From Callipepla californica brunnescens (taxonomy: Eukaryota > Chordata > Aves > Galliformes > Odontophoridae), in NCBI GenBank assembly GCA_023055505.1, contig JALIRH010000075.1, positions 992,001 through 1,056,000 of the forward strand: DNA of 64,000 nt. Reading direction: 5' to 3'. The notes beneath the pieces are model-generated. The model ran no database searches and was not told the origin of the DNA. It worked only from the letters and a program-made list of their open reading frames with translations. Numbering within the stretch: position 1 is the stretch's first letter; the number at the start of each line of letters is the position of its first letter. The translations under genes and the position numbers were made by a program. Below, in pieces: positions 48,799 to 61,700 of the stretch.

Positions 48799-51148
48799 AT
48801 GCACGAACCGCTGTTAACCGCGGATTCCGATTCAATCGCATCAATCGCCTTTACTTCTGAGATTGCCGCTAAGGAAGACGCGAGTCAGAAGACTGCCTTA
48901 CACTCTATAGCGGCTTCTTATTCAGCCGTCTACTGTCCTATATAACGATTCGCGGTTTACACATGTAAGGGACTCAGTTTCAGGAGCTGTACGAGAACGT
49001 ATGCTGAACCCCAATGTTAGTGAGACGTAAAATTTAAATCCCACTTTGCTCTGCAACTGAATAGAAAGTATGTCTGCATCGGTCATTCACCTGCAAGCAC
49101 GATTTCAAACTTTTCTCTGACAACTGTTCTTATCCATTTTAGTTCCTCTATGTAACACAGTCACTCCTCGTTTCCTTTCCATACAGAGTGATCGTTATGA
49201 TTTTTCACAGAACCATGTGCTGTTCAGTGCTAAGGAAACAGTGTAGATGCTTAAAGTACTTATAGATGTTTCCTCTACCAAATGCATCTGTATTTCCTCC
49301 TCTTACAATTGTTTCCCAATAATCTTTTCATTTGAACCTGTAGAATGCAAATTATAAGAAGGTGCACATAACGGCACAAGCACTATGCACGAACCGCTGT
49401 TAACCGCGGATTCCGATTCAATCGCATCAATCGCCTTTACTTCTGAGATTGCCGCTAAGGAAGACGCGAGTCAGAAGACTGCCTTACACTCTATTGCGGC
49501 TTCTTATTCAGCCCTCTACTGTCCTATATAACGATTCGCGGTTAACGCATGTAAGGGACTCAGTTTCAGGAGCTGTACGAGAACGTATGCTGAACCCCAA
49601 TGTTAGTGAGACGAAAAATTTAAATCCCACTTTGCTCTGCAACTGAATACAAAGTATGTCTGCATCGGTCATTCACCTGCAAGCACGATTTCAATCTTTT
49701 CTCTGAGAAGTGTTCTTATCCATTTGAGATCCTCTATGTTACACAGTCACTCCTCGTTTCCTTACTCTACACAGTGATCGTTTTGATTCCTCACAGAACC
49801 ATGTGCTGTTCAGTGCTAAGGAAACAGTGTAGATACTTAAAGTACTTAGACCTGTTTCCTCTAACAAATGCATGTGTCATTTCAACACTTACTATTGTTT
49901 CCCAGTAAGCCTTTTCATTGGAGCTTCCTCCATGCAAATTATAAGAAGGTGCACATACCGGCACAAGCACTATGCACGAACCGCTGTTAACCGCGGATTC
50001 CGATTCAATCGCATCAATCGCCTTTACTTCTGAGATTGCCGCTAAGGAAGACGCGAGTCAGAAAACTGCCTTACACTCTATAGCGGCTTCACTATTCAGC
50101 CCTCTGCTGTCCTATATAACAAATCGCGAATAACGCATGTAAGGAACTCAGTTTCAGGAGCTGTACGAGAATGTATGCTGAACCCCAAAGTTTTTGAGAC
50201 GAAAAATTTAAATCCCACTTTGCTCTGCAACTGAATACAAAGTATGTCTGCATTGGTCATTCACCTGCAAGCACGATTTCAAACTTTTCTCTGAGAAGTG
50301 TTCTTATCCATTTGAGATCCTTTATGTAACACAGTCACTCCTCGTTTCCTTTCCATACAGAGTGATCTTTATGATTCTTCACAGAACCATGTGCTGTTCA
50401 GTGCTAAGGAAACAGTGTAGATGCTTAAAGTAATTAGAGATGTTTCCTCTATCAAATGCATCTGAATTTCCACCTCTTACAATTCTTTCCCAAGAAACTT
50501 TTTATTGGAGCTTCCTCCATGCAAATTATAAGAAGGTGCACATACCGGCACAAGCACTATGCACGAACCGCTGTTAACCGCGGATTCCAATTCAATCGCA
50601 TCAATCGCCTTTACTTCTGAGTTTGCCGCTAAGGAAGAAGCGAGTCAGAAGACTGCCGATCACTGTATAGCGGCTTCTCTATTCACCCGGCTGTCTTTCT
50701 ATATTAAGGAATCGCGAAAAACACGTGAAAATGAGTCTGTTTCAGGAGCTGTATGAGAATGTATACTGGACATCAGTGTTAGTGAGAGGGAAATTTTAAA
50801 TCCCACTACTTTTCTGCTACTGAATGCAAAGTATGTCTGCATCAGTCATTCACCTGCGAGCACGATTTCAAACTTTTCTCTGACAACTGTTGTTATACAA
50901 TTTAGATCCTCATTGTAACACAGTCAACCCTCGTTTCCTTACTCTACCCAGTGATCCTTTTGATTCTCCACAGAAACATATGCTGTCTAGTGCCAAGGAA
51001 ACAGTGTAGATGCTTAAACTACTTATAGATGTTTCCTCTACCAAATGCATCTGAATTTCCACCTCTTACAATTCTTTCCCAGTAAGCCTTTTCATTGGAG
51101 ATTCTATAATGCAGATTATAAGAAGGCGCACATACCGGCACAAGCACT
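48799..51148 (+). repeat. Tetramer HOR (t4-X-m6-m1), copy 1, 2350 bp
   Basis: Starts are 48799, 49385, 49972 and 50559. The following 2350 bp repeats the same order. Private bases occur in both copies at exactly this offset: GTGATCGTTATGATTTTTC (near 49187 and 51537), TTTCAATCTTTTCTC (near 49691 and 52041), and CACCTGCGAGCACG (near 50853 and 53203). Confidence 0.9.
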
Positions 51149-53498
51149 ATGCACGAACCGCTGTTAACCGCGGATTCCGATTCAATCGCATCAATCGCCT
51201 TTACTTCTGAGATTGCCGCTAAGGAAGACGCGAGTCAGAAGACTGCCTTACACTCTATAGCGGCTTCTTATTCAGCCGTCTACTGTCCTATATAACGATT
51301 CGCGTTTTACGCATGTAAGGGACTCAGTTTCAGGAGCTGTACGAGAACGTATGCTGAACCCCAATGTTAGTGAGACGTAAAATTTAAATCCCACTTTGCT
51401 CTGCAACTGAATAGAAAGTATGTCTGCATCGGTCATTCACCTGCAAGCACGATTTCAAACTTTTCTCTGACAACTGTTCTTATCCATTTTAGTTCCTCTA
51501 TGTAACACAGTCACTCCTCGTTTCCTTTCCATACAGAGTGATCGTTATGATTTTTCACAGAACCATGTGCTGTTCAGTGCTAAGGAAACAGTGTAGATGC
51601 TTAAAGTACTTATAGATGTTTCCTCTACCAAATGCATCTGTATTTCCTCCTCTTACAATTGTTTCCCAATAATCTTTTCATTTGAACCTGTAGAATGCAA
51701 ATTATAAGAAGGTGCACATAACGGCACAAGCACTATGCACGAACCGCTGTTAACCGCGGATTCCGATTCAATCGCATCAATCGCCTTTACTTCTGAGATT
51801 GCCGCTAAGGAAGACGCGAGTCAGAAGACTGCCTTACACTCTATTGCGGCTTCTTATTCAGCCGTCTACTGTCCTATATAACGATTCGCGGTTAACGCAT
51901 GTAAGGGACTCAGTTTCAGGAGCTGTACGAGAACGTATGCTGAACCCCAATGTTAGTGAGACGAAAAATTTAAATCCCACTTTGCTCTGCAACTGAATAC
52001 AAAGTATGTCTGCATCGGTCATTCACCTGCAAGCACGATTTCAATCTTTTCTCTGAGAAGTGTTCTTATCCATTTGAGATCCTCTATGTTACACAGTCAC
52101 TCCTCGTTTCCTTACTCTACACAGTGATCGTTTTGATTCCACACAGAACCATGTGCTGTTCAGTGCTAAGGAAACAGTGTAGATACTTAAAGTACTTAGA
52201 CCTGTTTCCTCTAACAAATGCATGTGTCATTTCAACACTTACTATTGTTTCCCAGTAAGCCTTTTCATTGGAGCTTCCTCCATGCAAATTATAAGAAGGT
52301 GCACATACCGGCACAAGCACTATGCACGAACCGCTGTTAACCGCGGATTCCGATTCAATCGCATCAATCGCCTTTACTTCTGAGATTGCCGCTAAGGAAG
52401 ACGCGAGTCAGAAGACTGCCTTACACTCTATAGCGGCTTCACTATTCAGCCCTCTGCTGTCCTATATAACAAATCGCGAATAACGCATGTAAGGAACTCA
52501 GTTTCAGGAGCTGTACGAGAATGTATGCTGAACCCCAAAGTTTTTGAGACGAAAAATTTAAATCCCACTTTGCTCTGCAACTGAATACAAAGTATGTCTG
52601 CATTGGTCATTCACCTGCAAGCACGATTTCAAACTTTTCTCTGAGAAGTGTTCTTATCCATTTGAGATCCTTTATGTAACACAGTCACTCCTCGTTTCCT
52701 TTCCATACAGAGTGATCTTTATGATTCTTCACAGAACCATGTGCTGTTCAGTGCTAAGGAAACAGTGTAGATGCTTAAAGTAATTAGAGATGTTTCCTCT
52801 ACCAAATGCATCTGAATTTCCACCTCTTACAATTCTTTCCCAAGAAACTTTTTATTGGAGCTTCCTCCATGCAAATTATAAGAAGGTGCACATACCGGCA
52901 CAAGCACTATGCACGAACCGCTGTTAACCGCGGATTCCAATTCAATCGCATCAATCGCCTTTACTTCTGAGTTTGCCGCTAAGGAAGAAGCGAGTCAGAA
53001 GACTGCCGATCACTGTATAGCGGCTTCTCTATTCACCCGGCTGTCTTTCTATATTAAGGAATCGCGAAAAACACGTGAAAATGAGTCTGTTTCAGGAGCT
53101 GTATGAGAATGTATACTGGACATCAGTGTTAGTGAGAGGGAAATTTTAAATCCCACTACTTTTCTGCTACTGAATGCAAAGTATGTCTGCATCAGTCATT
53201 CACCTGCGAGCACGATTTCAAACTTTTCTCTGACAACTGTTGTTATACAATTTAGATCCTCATTGTAACACAGTCAACCCTCGTTTCCTTACTCTACCCA
53301 GTGATCCTTTTGATTCTCCACAGAAACATATGCTGTCTAGTGCCAAGGAAACAGTGTAGATGCTTAAACTACTTATAGATGTTTCCTCTACCAAATGCAT
53401 CTGAATTTCCACCTCTTACAATTCTTTCCCAGTAAGCCTTTTCATTGGAGCTTCTATAATGCAGATTATAAGAAGGCGCACATACCGGCACAAGCACT
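51149..53498 (+). repeat. Tetramer HOR (t4-X-m6-m1), copy 2, 2350 bp
   Basis: Starts are 51149, 51735, 52322 and 52909, each 2350 bp after its partner in copy 1. Differences are few, such as CGCGTTTTACGC for CGCGGTTTACAC and GATTCCACACAG for GATTCCTCACAG. Confidence 0.9.
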
Positions 53499-54085
53499 AT
53501 GCACGAACCGATGTTAACCGCGGATTCCGATTCAATCGCATCAATCGCCTTTACTTCTGAGTTTGCCGCTAAGGAAGAAGCGAGTCAGAAGACTGCCGAT
53601 CATTGTTTTCGGCTTCTCTATTCACCCGGCTGTCTTTCTATATTAAGGAATCGCGAAAAAAACGTGAAAATGAGTCTGATTCAGGAGCTGTATGAGAATG
53701 AATACTGGACATCAGTGTTAGTGAGAGGGAAATTTTAAATCCCACTACTTTTCTGCTACTGAATGCAAAGTATGTCTGCATCAGTCATTCACCTGCAAGC
53801 ACGATTTCAAACTTTTCTCTGACAACTGTTGTTATCCATTTTAGATCCTCATTGTAACACATCACTCCTCGTTTCCCTACCATACACAGTGATCGTTTTA
53901 ATTCCACACAAATCCATGTGCTGTTCAGTGCTAAGGATACAGTGTTGATGCTTAAACTACTTATAGATGTTTCCTCTACCAAATGCATCTGTATTTCCTC
54001 CTCTTACAATTGTTTCCCAATAATCTTTTCATTTGAACCTGTAGAATGCAAATTATAAGAAGGTGCACATACCGGCACAAGCACT
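53499..54085 (+). repeat. Hybrid monomer mixing m1 and p/m5 variable block
   Basis: The core is m1-like (GAGTTTGCC, GAAGAAGCG), the next part is p/m5 (GATCATTGTTTTCGG), and the end of the block returns to m1 (GAAAAAAACGTGAAAATG). A change in the last part removes CACGTG. The remainder has several private substitutions (GTTTTAATTCCACACAAATC, AAGGATACAGTGTTGATG). It is among the more diverged monomers in the window. Confidence 0.75.
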
Positions 54086-57000
54086 ATGCACGAACCGCCG
54101 TTAACCGCGGATTCCGATTCAATCGCATCAATCGCCTTTACTTCTGAGATTGCCGCTAAGGAAGACGCGAGTCAGAAGACTGCCTTACACTCTATAGCGG
54201 CTTCTTATTCAGCCGTCTACTGTCCTAGATAAAGATCGCGGTTAGCGCATGTAAGGGACTCAGTTTCAGGAGATGTACGAGAATGTATGCTGAACCCCAA
54301 AGTTTTTGAGACGAAAAATTTAAATCCCACTTTGCTCTGCAACTGAATGCAAAGTATGTCTGCATCGGTCATTCACCTGCAAGCACGATTTCAAACTTTT
54401 CTCTGAGAAGTGTTCTTATCCATTTTAGATCAATTATGTAACACAGTCACTCCTCGTTTCCTTACTCTACAAAGTGATCGTTTTGTTTATCCACAGAACC
54501 ATATGCTGTTTAGTGCTAAGGAAACAGTGTAGATGCTTAAAGTACTTATAGATGTTTCCTCTTCCAAATGCATCTGAATTTAAACCTCTTACAATTCTTT
54601 CCCAATAAACTTTTTATTGGAGCTTCCTTCATGCAAATTATTAGAAGGTGCACATACCGGCACATGCTCTATGCACGAACCGCTGTTAACCGCGGATTCC
54701 GATTCAATCGCATCAATCGCGTTTACTTCTGAGATTGCCGCTAAGGAAGACGCGAGTCAGAAGACTGCCTTACACTCTATAGCGGCTTCTTATTCAGCCG
54801 TCTACTGTCCTATATAACGATTCGCGGTTAACGCATGTAAGGGACTCAGTTTCAGGAGCTGTATGAGAACGTATGCTGAACCCCAATGTCAGTGAGACGA
54901 AAAATTTAAATCCCACTTTGCTCCGCAACTGAATACAAAGTATGTCTGCATCGGTCATTCACCTGCAAGCACGATTTCAATCTTTTCTCTGAGAAGTGTT
55001 CTTATTCATTTGAGATCCTCTATGTTACACAGTCACTCCTCGTTTCCTTACTCTACACAGTGATCGTTTTGATTCCTCACAGAACCATATGCTGTTTAGT
55101 GCCTAGGAAACAGTGTAGATGCTTAAAGTAATTAGAGATGTTTCCTCTACCAAATGCATCTGAATTTCCACCTCTTACAATTCTTTCCCAGTAAGCCTTT
55201 TCATTGGAGCTTCTATAATGCAGATTATAAGAAGGTGCACATACCGGCACATGCTCTATGCACGAACCGCTGTTAACCGCGGATTCCGATTCAATCGCAT
55301 CAATCGCGTTTACTTCTGAGATTGCCGCTAAGGAAGACGCGAGTCAGAAGACTGCCTTACACTCTATAGCGGCTTCTTATTCAGCCGTCTACTGTCCTAT
55401 ATAACGATTCGCGGTTAACGCATGTAAGGGACTCAGTTTCAGGAGCTGTACGAGAACGTATGCTGAACCCACATGTTAGTGAGATGAAAAATTTAAATCC
55501 CACTTTGCTCTGCAACTGAATACAAAGTATGTCTGCATCGGTCATTCACCTGCAAGCACGATTTCAAACTTTTCTCTGAGAAGTGTTCTTATCCATTTGA
55601 GATCCTACATGTTACACAGTCACTCCTCGTTTCCTTACTCTACACAGTGATCGTTTTGATTCCTCACAGAACCATATGCTGTTTAGTGCCAAGGAAACAG
55701 TGTAGATGCTTAAACTACTTATAGATGTTTCCTCTACCAAATGCATCTGAATTTCCACCTCTTACAATTCTTTCCCAATAAACTTTTTATTGGAGCTTCC
55801 TTCATGCAAATTATTAGAAGGTGCACATACCGGCACAAGCACTATGCACGAACCGCTGTTAACCGCGGATTCCGATTCAATCGCATCAATCGCCTTTACT
55901 TCTGAGATTGCCGCTAAGGAAGACGCGAGTCAGAAGACTGCCTTACACTCTATAGCGGCTTCTTATTCAGCCGTCTACTGTCCTATATTACGATTCAAGG
56001 TTTACGCATGTAAGGGACTCAGTTTCAGGAGCTGTACGAGAACGTATGCTGAACCCCAATGTTAGTGAGACGTAAAATTTAAATCCCACTTTGCTCTGCA
56101 ACTGAATACAAAGTATGTCTGCATCGGTCATTCACCTGCAAGCACGATTTCAAACTTTTCTCTGACAACTGTTCTTATCCATTTTAGTTCCTCTATGTAA
56201 CACAGTCACTCCTCGTTTCCTTTCCATACAGAGTGATCTTTATGATTCTTCACAGAACCATATGCTGTTCAGTGCTAAGGAAACAGTGTAGATGCTTAAA
56301 GTACTTATAGATGTTTCCTCTACCAAATGCATCTGTATTTCCTCCTCTTACAATTGTTTCCCAATAATCTTTTCATTTGAACCTGTAGAATGCAAATTAT
56401 AAGAAGGTGCACATACCGGCACATGCTCTATGCACGAACCGCTGTTAACCGCGGATTCCGATTCAATCGCATCAATCGCCTTTACTTCTGAGATTGCCGC
56501 TAAGGAAGACGCGAGTCAGAAGACTGCCGATCATTGTTTTCGGCTTCTCTATTCACCCGGCTGTCTTTCTATATTAAGGAATCGCGACTTTCACGTGAAA
56601 GTGACTCAGTTTCAGGAGCTGTATTAGAATGTATACTGTACCCCAGTGTTAGCGAGAGGGAAATTTTAAATCCATCTTAACTCTGCTACTGAATGCAAAG
56701 TAATTCTGCATCGGTCATTCAACTGCAAGCACGATTTCAAACTTTTCTCTGACAAGTGTTGTTATCCATTTTAGATCCTCATTGTAACACATCACTCCTC
56801 GTTTCCCTACCATACACAGTGATCGTTTTGATTCCTCACAGAACCATGTGCTGTTTAGTGCTAAGGAAACAGTGTAGATACTTAAAGTACTTAGACCTGT
56901 TTCCTCTAACAAATGCATGTGTCATTTCAACACTTACTATTGTTTCCCAGTAAGCCTTTTCATTGGAGCTTCTATAATGCAGATTATAAGAAGGTGCACA

Positions 57001-58779
57001 TACAGGCACAAGCACTATGCACGAACCGCTGTTAACCGCGGATTCCGATTCAATCGCATCAATCGCCTTTACTTCTGAGATTGCCGGTAAGGAAGACGCG
57101 AGTCAGAAGACTGCCTTACACTCTATTGCGGCTTCTTATTCAGCCCTCTACTGTCCTATATAACGATTCGCGGTTAACGCATGTAAGGGACTCAGTTTCA
57201 GGAGCTGTACGAGAACGTATGCTGAACCCCAATGTTAGTGAGACGAAAAATTTAAATCCCACTTTGCTCTGCAACTGAATACAAAGTATGTCTGCATCGG
57301 TCATTCACCTGCAAGCACGATTTCAAACTTTTCTCTGAGAAGTGTTCTTATCCATTTGAGATCAATTATGTTACACAGTCACTCCTCGTTTCCTTACTCT
57401 ACACAGTGATCGTTTTGATTCCTCACAGAACCATGTGCTGTTCAGTGCTAAGGAAACAGTGTAGATACTTAAAGTACTTAGACCTGTTTCCTCTAACAAA
57501 TGCATGTGTCATTTCAACACTTACTATTGTTTCCCAGTAAGCCTTTTCATTGGAGCTTCTATAATGCAGATTATAAGAAGGTGCACATACCGGCACATGC
57601 TCTATGCACGAACCGCTGTTAACCGCGGATTCCGATTCAATCGCATCAGTCGCCTTTACTTCTGAGATTGCCGCTAAGGAAGACGCGAGTCAGAAGACTG
57701 CCTTACACTCTATAGCGGCTTCACTATTCAGCCCTCTGCTGTCCTATATAACAAATCGCAAATAACGCATGTAAGGAACTCAGTTTCAGGAGCTGTACGA
57801 GAATGTATGCTGAACCCCAAAGTTTTTGAGACGAAAAATTTAAATCCCACTTTGCTCTGCAACTGAATACAAAGTATGTCTGCATTGGTCATTCACCTGC
57901 AAGCACGATTTCAAACTTTTCTCTGACAACTGTTCTTATCCATTTTAGTTCCTCTATGTAACACAGTCACTCCTCGTTTCCTTTCCATACAGAGTGATCT
58001 TTATGATTCTTCACAGAACCATGTGATGTTCAGTGCTAAGGAAACAGTGTAGATGCTTAAAGTACTTATAGATGTTTCCTCTACCAAATGCATCTGTATT
58101 TCCTCCTCTTACAATTCTTTCCCAAGAAACTTTTTATTGGAGCTTCCTCCATGCAAATTATAAGAAGGTGCACATACCGGCACAAGCACTATGCACGAAC
58201 CGCTGTTAACCGCGGATTCCAATTCAATCGCATCAATCGCCTTTACTTCTGAGTTTGCCGCTAAGGAAGAAGCGAGTCAGAAGACTGCCGATCACTGTAT
58301 AGCGGCTTCTCTATTCACCCGGCTGTCTTTCTATATTAAGGAATCGCGAAAAACACGTGAAAATGAGTCTGTTTCAGGAGCTGTATGAGAATGTATACTG
58401 GACATCAGTGTTAGTGAGAGGGAAATTTTAAATCCCACTACTTTTCTGCTACTGAATGCAAAGTATGTCTGCATCAGTCATTCACCTGCAAGCACGATTT
58501 CAAACTTTTCTCGGACAACTGTTGTTATACATTTTAGATCCTCATTGTAACACAGTCACTCCTCGTTTCCTTACTCTACCCAGTGATCCTTTTGATTCTC
58601 CACAGAAACATATGCTGTCTAGTGCTAAGGAAACAGTGTAGATGCTTAAAGTACTTATAGATGTTTCCTCTACCAAATGAATCTGAATTTCCTCCTCTTA
58701 CAATTGTTTCCCAATAATCTTTTCATTTGAACCTGTAGAATGCAAATTATAAGAAGGTGCACATACCGGCACAAGCACT
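54086..58779 (+). repeat. Octamer-sized unit of second HOR family, copy 1 (4694 bp)
   Basis: Starts are 54086 (t1 variant, GTCCTAGATAAAG), 54671 (u), 55258 (u/t hybrid), 55844 (t4), 56430 (p), 57017 (X), 57604 (m6 with t4 tract) and 58191 (m1). The class I call u has GCGTTTACTTC in the core, plus GTCAGTGAG and CTCCGCAACTG. The t1 and u variants recur 4694 bp later. Confidence 0.82.
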
Positions 58780-61700
58780 ATGCACGAACCGCCGTTAACC
58801 GCGGATTCCGATTCAATCGCATCAATCGCCTTTACTTCTGAGATTGCCGCTAAGGAAGACGCGAGTCAGAAGACTGCCTTACACTCTATAGCGGCTTCTT
58901 ATTCAGCCGTCTACTGTCCTAGATAAAGATCGCGGTTAGCGCATGTAAGGGACTCAGTTTCAGGAGATGTACGAGAATGTATGCTGAACCCCAAAGTTTT
59001 TGAGACGAAAAATTTAAATCCCACTTTGCTCTGCAACTGAATGCAAAGCATGTCTTCATCGGTCATTCACCTGCAAGCACGATTTCAAACTTTTCTCTGA
59101 GAAGTGTTCTTATCCATTTTAGATCAATTATGTAACACAGTCACTCCTCGTTTCCTTACTCTACAAAGTGATCGTTTTGTTTCTCCACAGAACCATATGC
59201 TGTTTAGTGCTAAGGAAACAGTGTAGATGCTTAAACTACTTATAGATGTTTCCTCTACCAAATGCATCTGAATTTAAACCTCTTACAATTCTTTCCCAAT
59301 AAACTTTTTATTGGAGCTTCCTTCATGCAAATTATTAGAAGGTGCACATACAGGCACATGCTCTATGCACGAACCGCTGTTAACCGCGGATTCCGATTCA
59401 ATCGCATCAATCGCGTTTACTTCTGAGATTGCCGCTAAGGAAGACGCGAGTCAGAAGACTGCCTTACACTCTATAGCGGCTTCTTATTCAGCCGTCTACT
59501 GTCCTATATAACGATTCGTTGTTAACGCATGTAAGGGACTCAGTTTCAGGAGCTGTATGAGAACGTATGCTGAACCCCAATGTCAGTGAGACGAAAAATT
59601 TAAATCCCACTTTGCTCCGCAACTGAATACAAAGTATGTCTGCATCGGTCATTCACCTGCAAGCACGATTTCAATCTTTTCTCTGAGAAGTGTTCTTATT
59701 CATTTGAGATCCTCTATGTTACACAGTCACTCCTCGTTTCCTTACTCTACACAGTGATCGTTTTGATTCTTCACAGAACCATATGCTGTTCAGTGCTAAG
59801 GAAACAGTGTAGATACTTAAAGTACTTAGACCTGTTTCCTCTAACAAATGCATGTGTCATTTCAACACTTACTATTGTTTCCCAGTAAGCCTTTTCATTG
59901 GAGCTTCTATAATGCAGATTATAAGAAGGTGCACATACCGGCACATGCTCTATGCACGAACCGCTGTTAACCGCGGATTCCGACTCAATCGAATCAATTG
60001 TCTTTACTTCTGAGATTGCCGCTAAGGAAGACTCGAGACAGAGGACGGCCTTACACTCTATAGCGGCTTCTTATTCAGCCGTCTACTGTCCTATATAACG
60101 ATTCGCGGTTAACGCATGTAAGGGACTCAGTTTCAGGAGCTGTACGAGAACGTATGCTGAACCCCAATGTTAGTGAGATGAAAAATTTAAATCCTACTTT
60201 GCTCTGCAACTGAATACAAAGTATGTCTGCATCGGTCATTCACCTGCAAGCACGATTTCAAACTTTTCTCTGACAACTGTTGTTATACAATTTAGATCCT
60301 CTATGTTACACAGTCACTCCTCGTTTCCTTACTCTACACAGTGATCGTTTTGATTCCTCACAGAACCATATGCTGTTTAGTGCCAAGGAAACAGTGTAGA
60401 TGCTTAAAGTAATTAGAGTTGTTTCCTCTACCAAATGCATCTGAATTTCCACCTCTTACAATTCTTTCCCAGTAAGCCTTTTCATTGGAGCTTCTATAAT
60501 GCAGATTATAAGAAGGTGCACATACCGGCACATGCTCTATGCACGAACCGCTGTTAACCGCGGATTCCGATTCAATCGAATCAATTGCCTTTACTTCTGA
60601 GATTGCCGCTAAGGAAGACTCGAGACAGAGGACGGCCTTACACTCTATAGCGGCTTCTTATTCAGCCCTCTACTGTCCTATATAACGATTCGCGGTTAAC
60701 GCATGTAAGGGACTCAGTTTCAGGAGCTGTACGAGAACGTATGCTGAACCCCAATGTTAGTGAGATGAAAAATTTAAATCCCACTTTGCTCTGCAACTGA
60801 ATACAAAGTATGTCTGCATCGGTCATTCACCTGCAAGCACGATTTCAAACTTTTCTCTGAGAAGTGTTCTTATCCATTTGAGATCCTCTATGTTACACAG
60901 TCACTCCTCGTTTCCTTACTCTACACAGTGATCGTTTTGATTCCTCACAGAACCATATGCTGTTTAGTGCCAAGGAAACAGTGTAGATGCTTAAACTACT
61001 TATAGATGTTTCCTCTACCAAATGCATCTGAATTTCCACATCTTAAAATTCTTTCCCAATAAACTTTTTATAGGAGCTTCCTTCATGCAAATTATTAGAA
61101 GGTGCACATACCGGCACAAGCACTATGCACGAACCGCTGTTAACCGCGGATTCCGATTCAATCGCATCAATCGCCTTTACTTCTGAGATTGCCGCTAAGG
61201 AAGACGCGAGTCAGAAGACTGCCTTACACTCTATAGCGGCTTCTTATTCAGCCGTCTACTGTCCTGTATAACGATTCGCGGTTTACGCATGTAAGGGACT
61301 CAGTTTCAGGAGCTGTACGAGAACGTATGCTGAACCCCAATGTTAGTGAGACGTAAAATTTAAATCCCACTTTGCTCTGCAACTGAATACAAAGTATGTC
61401 TGCATCGGTCATTCACCTGCAAGCACGATTTCAAACTTTTCTCTGACAACTGTTCTTATCCATTTTAGTTCCTCTATGTAACACAGTCACTCCTCGTTTC
61501 CTTTCCATACAGAGTGATCTTTATGATTCTTCACAGAACCATGTGCTGTTCAGTGCTAAGGAAACAGTGTAGATGCTTAAAGTACTTATAGATGTTTCCT
61601 CTACCAAATGCATCTGTATTTCCTCCTCTTACAATTGTTTCCCAATAATCTTTTCATTTGAACCTGTAGAATGCAAATTATAAGAAGGTGCACATACCGG

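Noticed and set aside
55790..56065. Longest open frame in the window (91 codons).
   Set aside because: It is long only because TATATAA changed to TATATTA at this one t4 monomer, which removed the usual stop. The sister monomers keep the stop.
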